64,000 nucleotides of DNA from Tissierellales bacterium (GCA_030146915.1 JASLAT010000005.1:62001-126000); one strand, 5' to 3'. Positions 15,464 through 25,012 are shown, numbered from the stretch's first letter. A program made the numbers and translations. The notes: generated from the letters alone by a model not told the origin.

Positions 15464-16762
15464 GTGAAATACGATAAGCAAATTGATGTTATTGAAAATT
15501 ATTTAAGAGATAGAGAAAAAACTCTTGATCAATTTAAAATTGGAGTGGAGTTTGAACATTTTATAATAGATAAAGATAGTTTAGAAAGTATAAGTTATTA
15601 CCATGAAAATGGTGTTAAAGATACCTTAGAAGATCTAGTAGAGTTGGGATGGACAGCTGATTATGAAGATGAATATATTTTAGGAGTTCATAAAGGAAAT
15701 AAGGTTATTACTTTAGAACCAGGTAGCCAGTTTGAACTTAGTATAGTTGCTCAAAATGATCTAAGAGTAATAGAAAAAGAGTATCAAGAATTTATAGTTG
15801 ACATAAAAAAAGTTTTAGATAAAAAGAATCAACGTTTGATAGCAGTAGGATACCATCCTGTAACCAAGATAGAAGATATAAAGCTTTTACCTAAGGAAAG
15901 GTATAACTATATGTTTTCTTATTTTAAGGATAAGGGTAAATATGCTCACAATATGATGAAGGGTACTGCTGCTTTACAAGTGTCTATAGACTATAAAAAT
16001 GAAGAAGACTATAGAAAAAAGGTTAGAATAGCAAATGCCATGGCACCAATTTTTTATGGACTTTGTGATAATAGTTACTATTTTGAAGGGGAAAAATTTT
16101 CACAACATGGTCTTAGAACTTTAATTTGGCAGAATATGGATAATGATAGATCAGGGACTATTAAATCAGCCTTAGAGGATGACTTTTCTTATAGAAAGTA
16201 TGCAGAATATATTTTAGAAGTTCCACCTATATTTGAAATGAAGGATGGAGAGGCTATCTATACTGGATCTAAGAAAATGAAGGATATATTTAATCCAGAT
16301 GACTATAAGCTAAAAGAGCTAGAGCACCTGATGACGATGGTTTTTCCAGATGTTAGAACTAAAGGTTTTATAGAGATTAGAATGATGGATTCTATTCCTT
16401 ATCCTTATAATTTTGGTATTATAGCATTAATCAAGGGTCTATTTTATGATGAAGATAATGTTGAAAAGCTTTACGAAAAGTTTAAGGATATTAAATTTGA
16501 AGATATAGATAAAGCGAAAGAAGACATTATAAAAAGAGGTATAGATGCTGAGTTTAAAGGGATAAGTTTAAAAGAGTGGTGTCTATATTTATTAAAGACT
16601 GCTTCAGATGGACTTAATGGACATGATTGTAGGTATTTAAGATTAATAAAATCTTTAATAGAGGACGGATTAAACCCTTACAAATTAATAGAAAAGAAAG
16701 CAGATTTAGGCATGAAAGAATCTTTAAGTCACTGTATATTAGAGAACTTTGAGGTGATATAA
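15464..16762 (+). CDS. Glutamate-cysteine-ligase-like enzyme (GCS2 family)
   Basis: 432 residues from a GTG (AAGGAG 10 bases upstream; the overlapping ATG at 15462 is out of frame). GCS2-type features: KIGVEFEHFIID near residue 25, ITLEPGSQFELSI, and MMKGTAALQVSIDY in the middle. These match the plant/actinobacterial gamma-glutamyl-cysteine ligase family (also EgtA), which adds the gamma-carboxyl of glutamate to an amine with ATP. It overlaps the following ATP-grasp gene by one base (TAATG), so the two act in one pathway. The amine acceptor may be cysteine or another molecule. Confidence 0.82.
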   Translation: MKYDKQIDVIENYLRDREKTLDQFKIGVEFEHFIIDKDSLESISYYHENGVKDTLEDLVELGWTADYEDEYILGVHKGNKVITLEPGSQFELSIVAQNDLRVIEKEYQEFIVDIKKVLDKKNQRLIAVGYHPVTKIEDIKLLPKERYNYMFSYFKDKGKYAHNMMKGTAALQVSIDYKNEEDYRKKVRIANAMAPIFYGLCDNSYYFEGEKFSQHGLRTLIWQNMDNDRSGTIKSALEDDFSYRKYAEYILEVPPIFEMKDGEAIYTGSKKMKDIFNPDDYKLKELEHLMTMVFPDVRTKGFIEIRMMDSIPYPYNFGIIALIKGLFYDEDNVEKLYEKFKDIKFEDIDKAKEDIIKRGIDAEFKGISLKEWCLYLLKTASDGLNGHDCRYLRLIKSLIEDGLNPYKLIEKKADLGMKESLSHCILENFEVI

Positions 16763-18081
16763 TGGACTTTGATGCTAAGTATTTAAATTTGATAAAGTCT
16801 GATAAAAAAAGATATGAGAAGGATTATAAAGAGCTAAGGCCAAAAGTTGCAAATTCGAAAGCTATTTTTAGAGGTGAGGTTGTACCTTATATATATAAAC
16901 CTTTATTTTTTAATAGTGAAGATGTTGAAAATTTTAAATATATAGTTAAGATGATGATAGATATAGGAGATAAGTTAGTAGATAGCTATTTAAAGGAGCC
17001 AAAGGTTAGAGAAAAGTTTTCTTTTCCAAAAGAGTTAGAGGAACTTATTCTTCTAGATAACGGTTATGATATAAATGTTCCTATGGCTAGAATGGATATT
17101 TTTTATAAGGATAGAGAAAACTTTAAATTTTGTGAAATAAATACAGATGGTTCCTCTGCTATGTTAGAAGATAATAGTTTTGCTAAGATAAGCTTAGATT
17201 CTTTAGCTATAAAGGATTTAGAGAAGGAAGGTTATAAGTTTAAAAACTATGAACTTATAGATTCTTGGGTATCAAAGAGTTTGGATATTTATAACTCTTG
17301 GGAATATAAAAAGGTTGATAAGCCTAATGTTGCAATATTAGATTTAATAGAAAGTGCCACTACAGTTGAATTCGAAGAGTTTAAGAAGGCTTATGAAAAT
17401 AGAGGTCTAAGGGCAGAAATAGTAGATCCTAGAGAGTTAGAATATAAAGATTCAAAATTATATTATGGTGATTTAAGAATCGATATGGTGTATAGAAGGT
17501 TAGTAACTTTTGAAATGTTGGAGAATTATCAGTATATGGATAATTTCCTTAAAGCTTATAAAAATATGAGTGTATGTACTATAGGGTCTTTTAGAAGTCA
17601 ACTTCTGCATAATAAACTTATTTTTAAAGTTCTACATGATGATGATATACTAAAAATTATGAATGAAAATGAAAGAAAATTTATTAAAAATCATATACCT
17701 TATACTAGGGAATTTTCAGGTGGATTGGATATTTTTAATCATGTTTTAGAAAACAAGGATAAATATATTATGAAACCTTCAGATATGAATGTAGGTAGAG
17801 GAGTCTATACAGGTAGAGATATGGACTATGATACTTGGAAGAAGAATTTAGAAGAATCTTTTAATAAAGATTATATCTATCAAGAGTTTGTAGAGCCTTA
17901 TGCTGAGGAGTTTCCAGTTTATGAGTCAGACGAGTTTAAATTTAAGAAACTAAATCCTGTTGTAGGATTATTTAGTTATAAGGAAGAGTTTTCTGGACTT
18001 TACACTAGGTTAGGAGAAGGTAATGTGGTTGCTTCAACAAACAGCTATAGAAGTCCTAATCTTATAGTTAGTAAAAACTAG
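16762..18081 (+). CDS. Glutathionylspermidine-synthase-like ATP-grasp ligase
   Basis: 439 residues. The C-terminal half shows an ATP-grasp layout: IGSFRSQLLHNKLIFKVL, then DKYIMKPSDMNVGRGVYTG as the nucleotide-binding strand-loop, and YIYQEFVEP. The N-terminal half has MARMDIFYKD and FCEINTDGSSAMLED, reminiscent of the substrate-binding E-N-D region of the GSP_synth family. It would ligate an amine or amino acid to the carboxyl of the product of the coupled GCS2-like enzyme. It is not a standard GshB or GshF. Product unknown: glutathione, a glutathione analogue or a gamma-glutamyl peptide are all possible. Confidence 0.7.
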   Translation: MDFDAKYLNLIKSDKKRYEKDYKELRPKVANSKAIFRGEVVPYIYKPLFFNSEDVENFKYIVKMMIDIGDKLVDSYLKEPKVREKFSFPKELEELILLDNGYDINVPMARMDIFYKDRENFKFCEINTDGSSAMLEDNSFAKISLDSLAIKDLEKEGYKFKNYELIDSWVSKSLDIYNSWEYKKVDKPNVAILDLIESATTVEFEEFKKAYENRGLRAEIVDPRELEYKDSKLYYGDLRIDMVYRRLVTFEMLENYQYMDNFLKAYKNMSVCTIGSFRSQLLHNKLIFKVLHDDDILKIMNENERKFIKNHIPYTREFSGGLDIFNHVLENKDKYIMKPSDMNVGRGVYTGRDMDYDTWKKNLEESFNKDYIYQEFVEPYAEEFPVYESDEFKFKKLNPVVGLFSYKEEFSGLYTRLGEGNVVASTNSYRSPNLIVSKN

Positions 18082-18086
18082 ATAAT

Positions 18087-18112
18087 AAAGTGGAGTTTTC
18101 TCCACTTTTTTT
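18087..18112 (+). terminator. Terminator after the ligase pair
   Basis: 9-bp stem 18087-18095/18100-18108, loop TTTT, then T tract. Confidence 0.85.
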
Positions 18113-18127
18113 ACTTATTAATGGCAC

Positions 18128-18155
18128 TTTACAATGGCATCTATAGTGTTATAAT
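18128..18155 (+). promoter_or_regulatory. Putative sigma-A promoter of the ftsH-trkA-trkH region
   Basis: TTTACA (18128-18133), 16 bases, TATAAT (18150-18155), 23 bases before the ATG at 18179. Confidence 0.65.
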
Positions 18156-18178
18156 CAAATAGGAAGGGAAGGTGCAAT

Positions 18179-19924
18179 ATGGAAAAAAAGGACAAAAAGA
18201 AAATGCTAATAACTGCTGTAATTGTAGCTATTATCCTGTCCTTATTAAGTTTAACTTATTATTTTTATGAGAAGAGTTTTACAAAAGTTGAGTATTCTCA
18301 GTTTAATAAGATGGCTAATAGTGAGGAAATTGAACAGGTTGAAATAGATTTTAATGCAGCAAAATTTAAATTTAAGGATAAGAGTGGTAATAAATATATA
18401 ACAGAAAATCCTAAAAGTTTTAATTTTAAAAAGTCAATATTAGAAAAAGGGATAGAAGTAAAAGAAATTCAAGGAAGAAGTAGACTAATAGAAATGGTCT
18501 TTTCTTTATTTGGTACAGTTGTATCTGTAGGCTTAATGGTTTACCTTCTAAAAGGTTTTATGGATACAGGTATAGCAAATCCAGATTTAGCTAAGAAGAA
18601 TGATAATGTGAAAACAAGATTTAAGGATATAGCAGGAAATGAAGAAGCCAAGGAAGATATGATGTTTTTAGTTAACTTCCTAAAAGATCCTAAAAGGTAC
18701 ACTGATATGGGTGCAAAGCTGCCAAAAGGTGTTATTTTATTTGGTGCTCCTGGAACTGGTAAAACATTAACAGCGAGAGCTATTGCTGGTGAGGCTGGGG
18801 TACCATTTTTCAATGTTAGTGGTTCTGACTTTATAGAAATGTATGCAGGATTAGGAGCAAAAAGAGTAAGGACGCTATTTCAAGAAGCTAAAAAAGCAGC
18901 GCCTTGTATAGTATTTATTGATGAAATTGATGCTCTTGGAACTAATAGAGGAGAGATGGGTCATTCAGAAAAAGATCAAACCATTAACGCTTTACTTTCA
19001 GAGATGGATGGATTTGAAGCATCCGATGGTGTAATCGTAATGGCTGCTACAAATAGGATGGAAGACTTAGATAGAGCTCTTATAAGACCTGGTAGATTTG
19101 ATAGACATATAGCTATAGAGCTTCCAGAGTATAAGGATAGATTAAGTATACTGAAGCTTCACAGTAGCAATAAGAATTTAGCAGAAGATGTTGATCTTGA
19201 GAGCTTAGCTAAAATGACTATAGGATTTTCAGGAGCTGGCTTAGAAGCTTTATTAAATGAAGCAACTATAAATGCAGTTAATAGGTCAAGCGATAAGGTT
19301 GAGTTTAAAGATATTGATGAAGCTCATTTTAAAATGGTAGTTAAAGGAAATAAAAAGAAGGATAGTGATAGGAGTAAAAGAGATACAGAATTAGTGGCTT
19401 ATCATGAAGCGGGACATGCTTTACTAGCTAAACTTCTTACTGAAAATGATGTACCTAAGGTTACAATAATACCTTCTACATCAGGGGTTGGCGGAGCTAC
19501 TTTTAATATACCAAAAAAGATGTATCTTTGGACTAGAAAAGATATAGAAAATGAAATAACTGTTCTTTATGGTGGAAGAGCAGCTGAAGAAATATTAAGA
19601 GGGAGTAAAGATCTTGTTACAACAGGAGCTTCTAATGATATAGAAAGAGCAACAGACTTAATAAAGAGTTACTTTAATAACTATGGTATGAGTGATAAGT
19701 ATGGAATGTTAAAAATTTCTTCTATTAAAGAGGGAGAAATTCTAGAAGATGCAATAGATATGTCTGAAAGACTATATAGTAAAGCTATAGGGTTATTAAG
19801 AGATAATAAAGATAAATTAGATAAAATATCTTATGCTTTAATGGAAAAAGAAACGATATTAGAAGATGAGTTAGATGAGATAGTCTTTGGCAAGGAAGAG
19901 GAAGAAGTAATAGAAGAAGAATAA
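18179..19924 (+). CDS. ftsH: FtsH-family ATP-dependent zinc metalloprotease (variant)
   Basis: 581 residues. Two membrane segments (about 9-28 and 100-122) enclose a short external domain. The AAA domain has Walker A GAPGTGKT at 189-196, CIVFIDEIDALG as Walker B, and an ATNRMEDLDRALIRPGRFDR second-region-of-homology arginine finger. The M41 protease has HEAGH at 409-413 and LVTTGASNDIERAT with the third zinc ligand. The pore loop reads EMYAGLGAKRV where housekeeping FtsH has FVGVGASRV, and the C terminus is short and acidic. This suggests a second, specialised FtsH. trkA follows after 16 bp. Confidence 0.92.
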   Translation: MEKKDKKKMLITAVIVAIILSLLSLTYYFYEKSFTKVEYSQFNKMANSEEIEQVEIDFNAAKFKFKDKSGNKYITENPKSFNFKKSILEKGIEVKEIQGRSRLIEMVFSLFGTVVSVGLMVYLLKGFMDTGIANPDLAKKNDNVKTRFKDIAGNEEAKEDMMFLVNFLKDPKRYTDMGAKLPKGVILFGAPGTGKTLTARAIAGEAGVPFFNVSGSDFIEMYAGLGAKRVRTLFQEAKKAAPCIVFIDEIDALGTNRGEMGHSEKDQTINALLSEMDGFEASDGVIVMAATNRMEDLDRALIRPGRFDRHIAIELPEYKDRLSILKLHSSNKNLAEDVDLESLAKMTIGFSGAGLEALLNEATINAVNRSSDKVEFKDIDEAHFKMVVKGNKKKDSDRSKRDTELVAYHEAGHALLAKLLTENDVPKVTIIPSTSGVGGATFNIPKKMYLWTRKDIENEITVLYGGRAAEEILRGSKDLVTTGASNDIERATDLIKSYFNNYGMSDKYGMLKISSIKEGEILEDAIDMSERLYSKAIGLLRDNKDKLDKISYALMEKETILEDELDEIVFGKEEEEVIEEE

Positions 19925-19940
19925 TAATAGAGGTGAAGCT

Positions 19941-21332
19941 ATGAAAGTTATAGTGGTAGGAGCTGGTAAATTAGGTAGAAAACTAGCCGAAACTATGGTT
20001 TTAGAACATATAGATGTCACAGTTTTAGAAAAAAATCCAGATATAGTAGATATGATCAATAAAAATTTAGATGTTTTAACTGTTCAGGGCAATGGGATAG
20101 ATATTTCAATTTTAAAAGAGTTGAATATAGAAACATATGATCTGTTAGTTGCTTCAACAAGTAGTGATGAAACTAACACGGTTATTTGCACACTAGCTAA
20201 AAAGTTAGGTTGTAAAAAAACAATTGCAAGGATAAGGAATCCTGAATACTTGGAACAGATAGAGTTTATAAAAAACAAGCTAGGAATAGATTATGTAATT
20301 AATCCGGATTTAGCTACAGCTGAGTCTATTGAAAGATATTTACTAAAAAGTCATAGCTTCTACTCTGATGGATTTGTAAGTGGAAAAGTTCAGTTAATGG
20401 ACTTTAATATTGAAACTATGGAAGAGTTTGTTGGTAAAAAGTTAATGGAGCTTAAAGATTTTGACTCTTTACTGATTACAGCTATATCTCGTGATGGTGA
20501 GATAATAATACCAGATGGTAACACAGAGTTACAGGAATTTGACCTAATTTATGTAATAGGGAAGACTTCTGATATAGAAAGACTCTCAAACAAGTTTGAT
20601 GATAGGCTGTTATCAAAAAAAGTAGAGCAAGTAATGATTTTAGGAGGAAGTAATATAGCTTTTTACCTATCTAAAATGCTTACAAACTCAGATATTAATG
20701 TTACTATAATTGAAAAAGATTTAGATACATGTAATATGTTATCTGAAAAATTAAATGATGTTTTAATTATTCACGGAGATGCAACAGATTTAAGTCTTTT
20801 AGAGGATGAAAATTTAAAAGAGATGGATGCTTTAATAGCTACTACTGGATTTGATGAATCTAACTTACTGATGGGATTAATGGCGAAGCAAATGGGCATA
20901 GCCAAAGTTGTATCAAAAATAAGTAGGGAAAATTATACTAAGATAATAGATAGATTGGATATTGATGCAGCACTTAATCCAATATATATAACTAGTAGTA
21001 AGATATTAAAGATTATAAGAGGTGGAAAGATCATGTCTGTTTCCTTGCTAATCGGTGGAGATGGTGAGGTAACAGAGATTATATTAGGTAAAGAGCTGGA
21101 TATACTGGATAAAAATCTTCAGGAGTTAGAGCTACCAGAAGGTATAATTATTGGAGCTATAGTAAGAAGAGGTCAGGTTATAATTCCAGATGGGAATACT
21201 GTTTTAAAGGCTAGGGATAGGATTGTTGTTTTCTCACTTAAGGAGAATTTGGATGATTTAAAAATGTTCTTTCAGCCAAAAAAAGGAGGTCTTTTAAGTG
21301 GATTATGGCATAGTCCTAGGTCTTCTAGGTAA
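19941..21332 (+). CDS. trkA: Trk potassium-uptake regulatory subunit TrkA
   Basis: 463 residues with two repeats of the RCK unit. The first Rossmann fold begins VIVVGAGKLGRKLAE (GxGxxG at 7-12), the second QVMILGGSNIAFYLS; each is followed by a RCK_C domain (VGKKLMELKDFDSLLITAISRDG and LPEGIIIGAIVRRG). This is the full-length two-repeat TrkA that rings the cytoplasmic face of TrkH and gates K+ uptake in response to nucleotides. trkH begins inside its 3' end (35-bp overlap), so production is coupled. Confidence 0.95.
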   Translation: MKVIVVGAGKLGRKLAETMVLEHIDVTVLEKNPDIVDMINKNLDVLTVQGNGIDISILKELNIETYDLLVASTSSDETNTVICTLAKKLGCKKTIARIRNPEYLEQIEFIKNKLGIDYVINPDLATAESIERYLLKSHSFYSDGFVSGKVQLMDFNIETMEEFVGKKLMELKDFDSLLITAISRDGEIIIPDGNTELQEFDLIYVIGKTSDIERLSNKFDDRLLSKKVEQVMILGGSNIAFYLSKMLTNSDINVTIIEKDLDTCNMLSEKLNDVLIIHGDATDLSLLEDENLKEMDALIATTGFDESNLLMGLMAKQMGIAKVVSKISRENYTKIIDRLDIDAALNPIYITSSKILKIIRGGKIMSVSLLIGGDGEVTEIILGKELDILDKNLQELELPEGIIIGAIVRRGQVIIPDGNTVLKARDRIVVFSLKENLDDLKMFFQPKKGGLLSGLWHSPRSSR

Positions 21333-22746
21333 GTTATTAATATTAGAGGCAGGATTGATGACTCCTTCGCTTATGATAGCTCTTTATACAGGTGATGGGG
21401 ATGCTAAGGCATTTTTTATAAGTATTGTAAGTATTTTATTTATATACTTATTAATTCCTAAAAAAAGATTTAGGGAAGAGCATATAACCGTTAAAGAAGG
21501 TTTAGCTATAGTGGCTACAGGTTGGATTATTCTTTCCTTATTTGGTGCCTTACCTCTTTTTTTATCGGGAAGTACAAAAACCTATATTGATGCTTTCTTT
21601 GAAACAGTATCAGGTTTTACAACTACTGGTGCAACAATTCTTACGGATGTAGAGTCTTTACCAGCAGGAGTTTTATTTTGGAGATCTTTTACTCACTGGA
21701 TAGGGGGAATGGGAATATTAGTATTTACGATCTCTCTTTTACCAGCTTTAGGTATAGGTGGATTTCAAATATTTAAAGCCGAATCCCCAGGACCAGTAGC
21801 AGGTAAGATTAATCCAAAGATTAAAGATACAGCTAAAACTTTATATACGATATATTTTACTATAACCATAATACAGGTTGTATTATTAATTTTGGCAGGT
21901 ATGAATCTTTTTGATTCTTTAGTTTATACTTTTGGTACAGTAGGTACAGGTGGGCTAGCAACTAAAGGTGATTCAGTTGGAGCTTATCCTAATGTAGCTA
22001 TACACTTGATAATAGGTGTATTTATGGTAATATCAGGAATAAATTTCTCTCTTTACTATGCTGCTTTTAAGGGAAGATGGGATGAATTATTTGAAGATGA
22101 GGAACTTAGATTATATTTAATATTAGTTACGGTAGCTTCACTTTTTATAGCATTAAACTTATTTTTAAATAATTATAGTAGTATATTAGTTTCACTTAAA
22201 GATGCTTTCTTTCAGGTAGGCTCAATTATAACTACAACAGGTTACTCAACAGTTGACTTTAATCAGTGGCCATCTTTTAGCAAGGCTATTTTATTTTTAT
22301 TGATGTTTGTTGGTGGAAGTGCTGGTTCAACAGCAGGAGGAGTAAAGGTTATTAGAGTATTAGTTTTACTTAAACTAATAAAAAGAGAAATATTAAAAAT
22401 ATTTCATCCAAGAGCTATAAAACCTATAAAAGTAAATGGCAAAATTATGGGAGAAGATACTATAGAAGGAATTAATGCCTTCATGGCTTTATATATGGTA
22501 ATCTTTTTAATTTCTGGAATCTTAATTTCATTAGAAAATGTAGATTTACTTACTGCTTTTAGTTCAGTTGCAGCTACACTAGGAAATATAGGGCCTGGAT
22601 TTAACCTAGTAGGGCCTGCTAGTAACTTTGGATTTTATTCACAGCTATCAAAATTTTATTTTTCAGTTTTGATGTTGCTAGGTAGACTAGAGTTATTTAC
22701 TATAATAGCTCTTTTAGTTCCAACTAAATGGAGTAAGGTTAAATAA
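21298..22746 (+). CDS. trkH: Trk potassium-uptake channel subunit TrkH
   Basis: 482 residues from a GTG at 21298 preceded by AAAGGAGGT. The four selectivity-filter repeats of the SKT family can be seen: SGFTTTGATIL, FGTVGTGGLAT, GSIITTTGYSTVDF and AATLGNIGPGF. FVGGSAGSTAGGVKVIR is the conserved intramembrane-loop region. Membrane potassium uptake together with TrkA. The start lies within trkA, and a strong terminator follows. Confidence 0.95.
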   Translation: MDYGIVLGLLGKLLILEAGLMTPSLMIALYTGDGDAKAFFISIVSILFIYLLIPKKRFREEHITVKEGLAIVATGWIILSLFGALPLFLSGSTKTYIDAFFETVSGFTTTGATILTDVESLPAGVLFWRSFTHWIGGMGILVFTISLLPALGIGGFQIFKAESPGPVAGKINPKIKDTAKTLYTIYFTITIIQVVLLILAGMNLFDSLVYTFGTVGTGGLATKGDSVGAYPNVAIHLIIGVFMVISGINFSLYYAAFKGRWDELFEDEELRLYLILVTVASLFIALNLFLNNYSSILVSLKDAFFQVGSIITTTGYSTVDFNQWPSFSKAILFLLMFVGGSAGSTAGGVKVIRVLVLLKLIKREILKIFHPRAIKPIKVNGKIMGEDTIEGINAFMALYMVIFLISGILISLENVDLLTAFSSVAATLGNIGPGFNLVGPASNFGFYSQLSKFYFSVLMLLGRLELFTIIALLVPTKWSKVK

Positions 22747-22775
22747 TTTGTTATAAAGATTAAGATATAAATAAT

Positions 22776-22810
22776 AAAAACTGGTAAGAGTTAACTCTTA
22801 CCAGTTTTTT
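22776..22810. terminator. Bidirectional terminator
   Basis: 15-bp stem 22776-22790/22795-22809 with loop TTAA, A run one side and T run the other, between trkH and the converging anti-sigma gene. Confidence 0.87.
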
Positions 22811-22817
22811 ATTATAA

Positions 22818-23885
22818 CTATTTGTTTATAATAATATTTTTATCTAATTTAATCCAATCACCTGAAAGTTTTCCATTTTCTTTTGGATATTCTCTTGTAT
22901 AGATATTTAATTTTATTTCTTTAAAGTCTAGTTTTAAATCATTATCATAATTATTATATTTAAATATCAAATCTACTCCATCAGAACTACTTAAATCAAA
23001 TGTCACTTTGTTACCTAAATCATCAATACCCTCAAGTTTAATTTCTTTATTAAGCTGACCATTATTTAATATTTTTCCTTTAATTATTTGACTAACAGGA
23101 TTTAAAACTAACTCTTGCAACTCATAGCGGTTATTGTCTATATTGAATATATCATTTAAAGGAATCATTGTAGTATCTTTACTTAACTCTAAATTATTAG
23201 AAATAAAGTTATAATTCCAATCTCCCTTTACTTTTTTAACTATGTCATTATTATTATCATTTAATAGAAGTTTATTTATAGAAAGATCTATATTTATATC
23301 ATCTTTTAGAATATTTCCATTTAAATCTATATATCTAATATCAGAATAGATATTACTATCTTTATCTAATAATCCTATAGATCCAGAAGATGAAGCATCT
23401 TTAATTGTTTTTCCATTGATTTTTATATTATAATCAAAAGATACTGAATCTATATTAGGGTCTTCAACCTCTATTAGACTTGTAATTATTAGTTGATTAC
23501 CATCTAGTATTACATCTTGTAACTTTATATTTACTCCTTCATGTTCTATTACTTTATTAACTGTAGTTGAGTAGTTAGAAACATCATTATTTGTATTTAA
23601 TAACTGGGAAATATTTGTTGAAATATTATCTAGACCGCTCATAGTTTTTGCATATATTTTTCTACCAGTGGCTGTATTCATTGAAGAAAAAACTATTAAT
23701 CCTGCTGCAGCAATAGAAGCATATTTCATATAAGAGTTTTTCTTACTTTTTCTAACAAATCGTTTATCATTTTTTATGTTATTTTTAATTTTTTTCTTTT
23801 CAAATTCACTAATGTTTTCGTATTCTTTGATTTCATCCTCTATATCTATCCTATTAAATAATTCATATATATTTTTTTCATTCAT
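22818..23885 (-). CDS. DUF4179-type membrane anti-sigma factor candidate
   Basis: 355 residues. A cytoplasmic N-terminal part (about 1-50) is rich in charged residues, a single membrane helix (about 54-70, MKYASIAAAGLIVFSSMNTA) follows, and the remainder is extracellular beta-rich sequence resembling DUF4179/DUF5643 proteins. Such genes are regularly paired with ECF sigma factors, and here it overlaps the sigma gene by 8 bp. It probably holds the sigma factor at the membrane until an envelope signal arrives. The zinc-binding HxxxCxxC motif of ZAS anti-sigma factors is not seen. Confidence 0.78.
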   Translation of the reverse strand: MNEKNIYELFNRIDIEDEIKEYENISEFEKKKIKNNIKNDKRFVRKSKKNSYMKYASIAAAGLIVFSSMNTATGRKIYAKTMSGLDNISTNISQLLNTNNDVSNYSTTVNKVIEHEGVNIKLQDVILDGNQLIITSLIEVEDPNIDSVSFDYNIKINGKTIKDASSSGSIGLLDKDSNIYSDIRYIDLNGNILKDDINIDLSINKLLLNDNNNDIVKKVKGDWNYNFISNNLELSKDTTMIPLNDIFNIDNNRYELQELVLNPVSQIIKGKILNNGQLNKEIKLEGIDDLGNKVTFDLSSSDGVDLIFKYNNYDNDLKLDFKEIKLNIYTREYPKENGKLSGDWIKLDKNIIINK

Positions 23886-24426
23886 TTTTATTTTCCTCCA
23901 TTATTTTTTTAAGTTTTTTTCTTCCACGAGATAATCTATTGTATATAATATCTTCTTTTATATTTATTTCTTCAGATAACTCTGGAACCGTTTTATTCTT
24001 AAAGTAAAATTGAGTAAATATTTCTTTATCCTTTTCATTTAAATGGTTTAAAAGTTCTAAGATTTGCTTATTAAATTCTTTAGTTATTAGTTGTTCTAGA
24101 CTATTATCATTAGATGATATATTTTCGTCAATTTGAGTATTTTGTAAATCTTTATTATATTTTCTTATATAGTTTAAAGATTTATATTTGGCAATACCAC
24201 CTATCCAGCTGGTAAACTTAGCCTTCTTTTCATCATAGCTATCTATATTCTCCCAAATTGCTAAGAGTACATCATTTAGACATTCTTCTTTTCTATCCGG
24301 AAGATAAAATAAATTTTTATTTATTATACCAACTAATATATGACTGTAATTATCTATGATAAATTCTAAGGCTTTCTCATTTTTATTTCGCATCTGCACT
24401 ATAAAATTTTCTTCTGTAATTTTCAA
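23878..24426 (-). CDS. ECF RNA-polymerase sigma factor
   Basis: 182 residues from a TTG start with AAGGAGGG upstream. Region 2 covers about 15-80 (KALEFIIDNYSHILVGII ... CLNDVLLAIWENIDSYDEKKAKFTSWIGGIAKYKSLNYIRK) and region 4 about 120-175 (LLNHLNEKDKEIFTQFYFKNKTVPELSEEINIKEDIIYNRLSRGRKKL). Co-expressed with the downstream anti-sigma gene. Which promoters it uses cannot be told; no sure self-promoter was found upstream. Confidence 0.92.
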   Translation of the reverse strand: MKITEENFIVQMRNKNEKALEFIIDNYSHILVGIINKNLFYLPDRKEECLNDVLLAIWENIDSYDEKKAKFTSWIGGIAKYKSLNYIRKYNKDLQNTQIDENISSNDNSLEQLITKEFNKQILELLNHLNEKDKEIFTQFYFKNKTVPELSEEINIKEDIIYNRLSRGRKKLKKIMEENKNE

Positions 24427-24751
24427 TTAATCCCTCCTTACTAGGCCTTTCAATATGTACTTAACTCTAAATTAACGAAACCTATCAATATATATATAAA
24501 AAGTTTATTTTTAAAATAAAAATTACTTAAGATACTACTATTATTTAGAAAAGTCTAATCCTTATTATCAAGTTATCTTATTATAGTACTCTTTCCCTAA
24601 AAAACTTTTTAAAATACTTTTTCTGTTTTTAAAATATAATTAAAGTTATTAAATCTTTAATATAGTTTTATATAAGCTAAAGAATTTATGAAATTTATTA
24701 TTATGTAAAAAAATGGGTAAACAAATATTAAGATTATAAAGGAGGAATATT
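24427..24751. other. 325-bp divergent intergenic region
   Basis: Very AT-rich gap between the ECF sigma gene and the 74-aa gene. Beyond the two ribosome sites (AAGGAGGG at the left edge on the minus strand, AAAGGAGG at the right edge) I see no RNA gene, hairpin with T tract or repeat in it. Confidence 0.5.
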
Positions 24752-24976
24752 ATGGATAAGCTTAAAGAGTTTGCACAATGTGTTTTTAGAGAGTATAACT
24801 CTGAGGGATCTAGAACAGCAACTAACGTTGAATTAGTTTCAGAGGATGATAAAGAAGTGGTTTATGAGTATGACTATACTTCCTTAAACGGTGTTACTAG
24901 AAGAATGAGGAAAAAATTTAAGTATGACAAAGACGGTAATATAATGCATGAGGGAGCACTACCTATCGAAGAGTAA
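24752..24976 (+). CDS. Small conserved-looking protein of unknown function
   Basis: 74 residues, no signal peptide or membrane helix, acidic overall. AAAGGAGG stands seven bases before the ATG and an intrinsic terminator directly follows, so it is a credible one-gene transcript. The pattern VVYEYDYTSLNGVTRRMRKKFKYDKDGNI suggests antiparallel strands in a small soluble fold. I do not recognise a family. Confidence 0.72.
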   Translation: MDKLKEFAQCVFREYNSEGSRTATNVELVSEDDKEVVYEYDYTSLNGVTRRMRKKFKYDKDGNIMHEGALPIEE

Positions 24977-24982
24977 AGAAAA

Positions 24983-25012
24983 AGCCATTTAGAAATTTCT
25001 AAATGGCTAATT
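24983..25012 (+). terminator. Terminator after the 74-aa gene
   Basis: 13-bp palindromic stem 24983-24995/24996-25008 followed by AATTTTAT. Confidence 0.7.

Noticed and set aside
24440..24500. ECF-type self-promoter upstream of the sigma gene
   Set aside because: GGTTTCG-like sequence is present but no convincing -10 partner at the right spacing.
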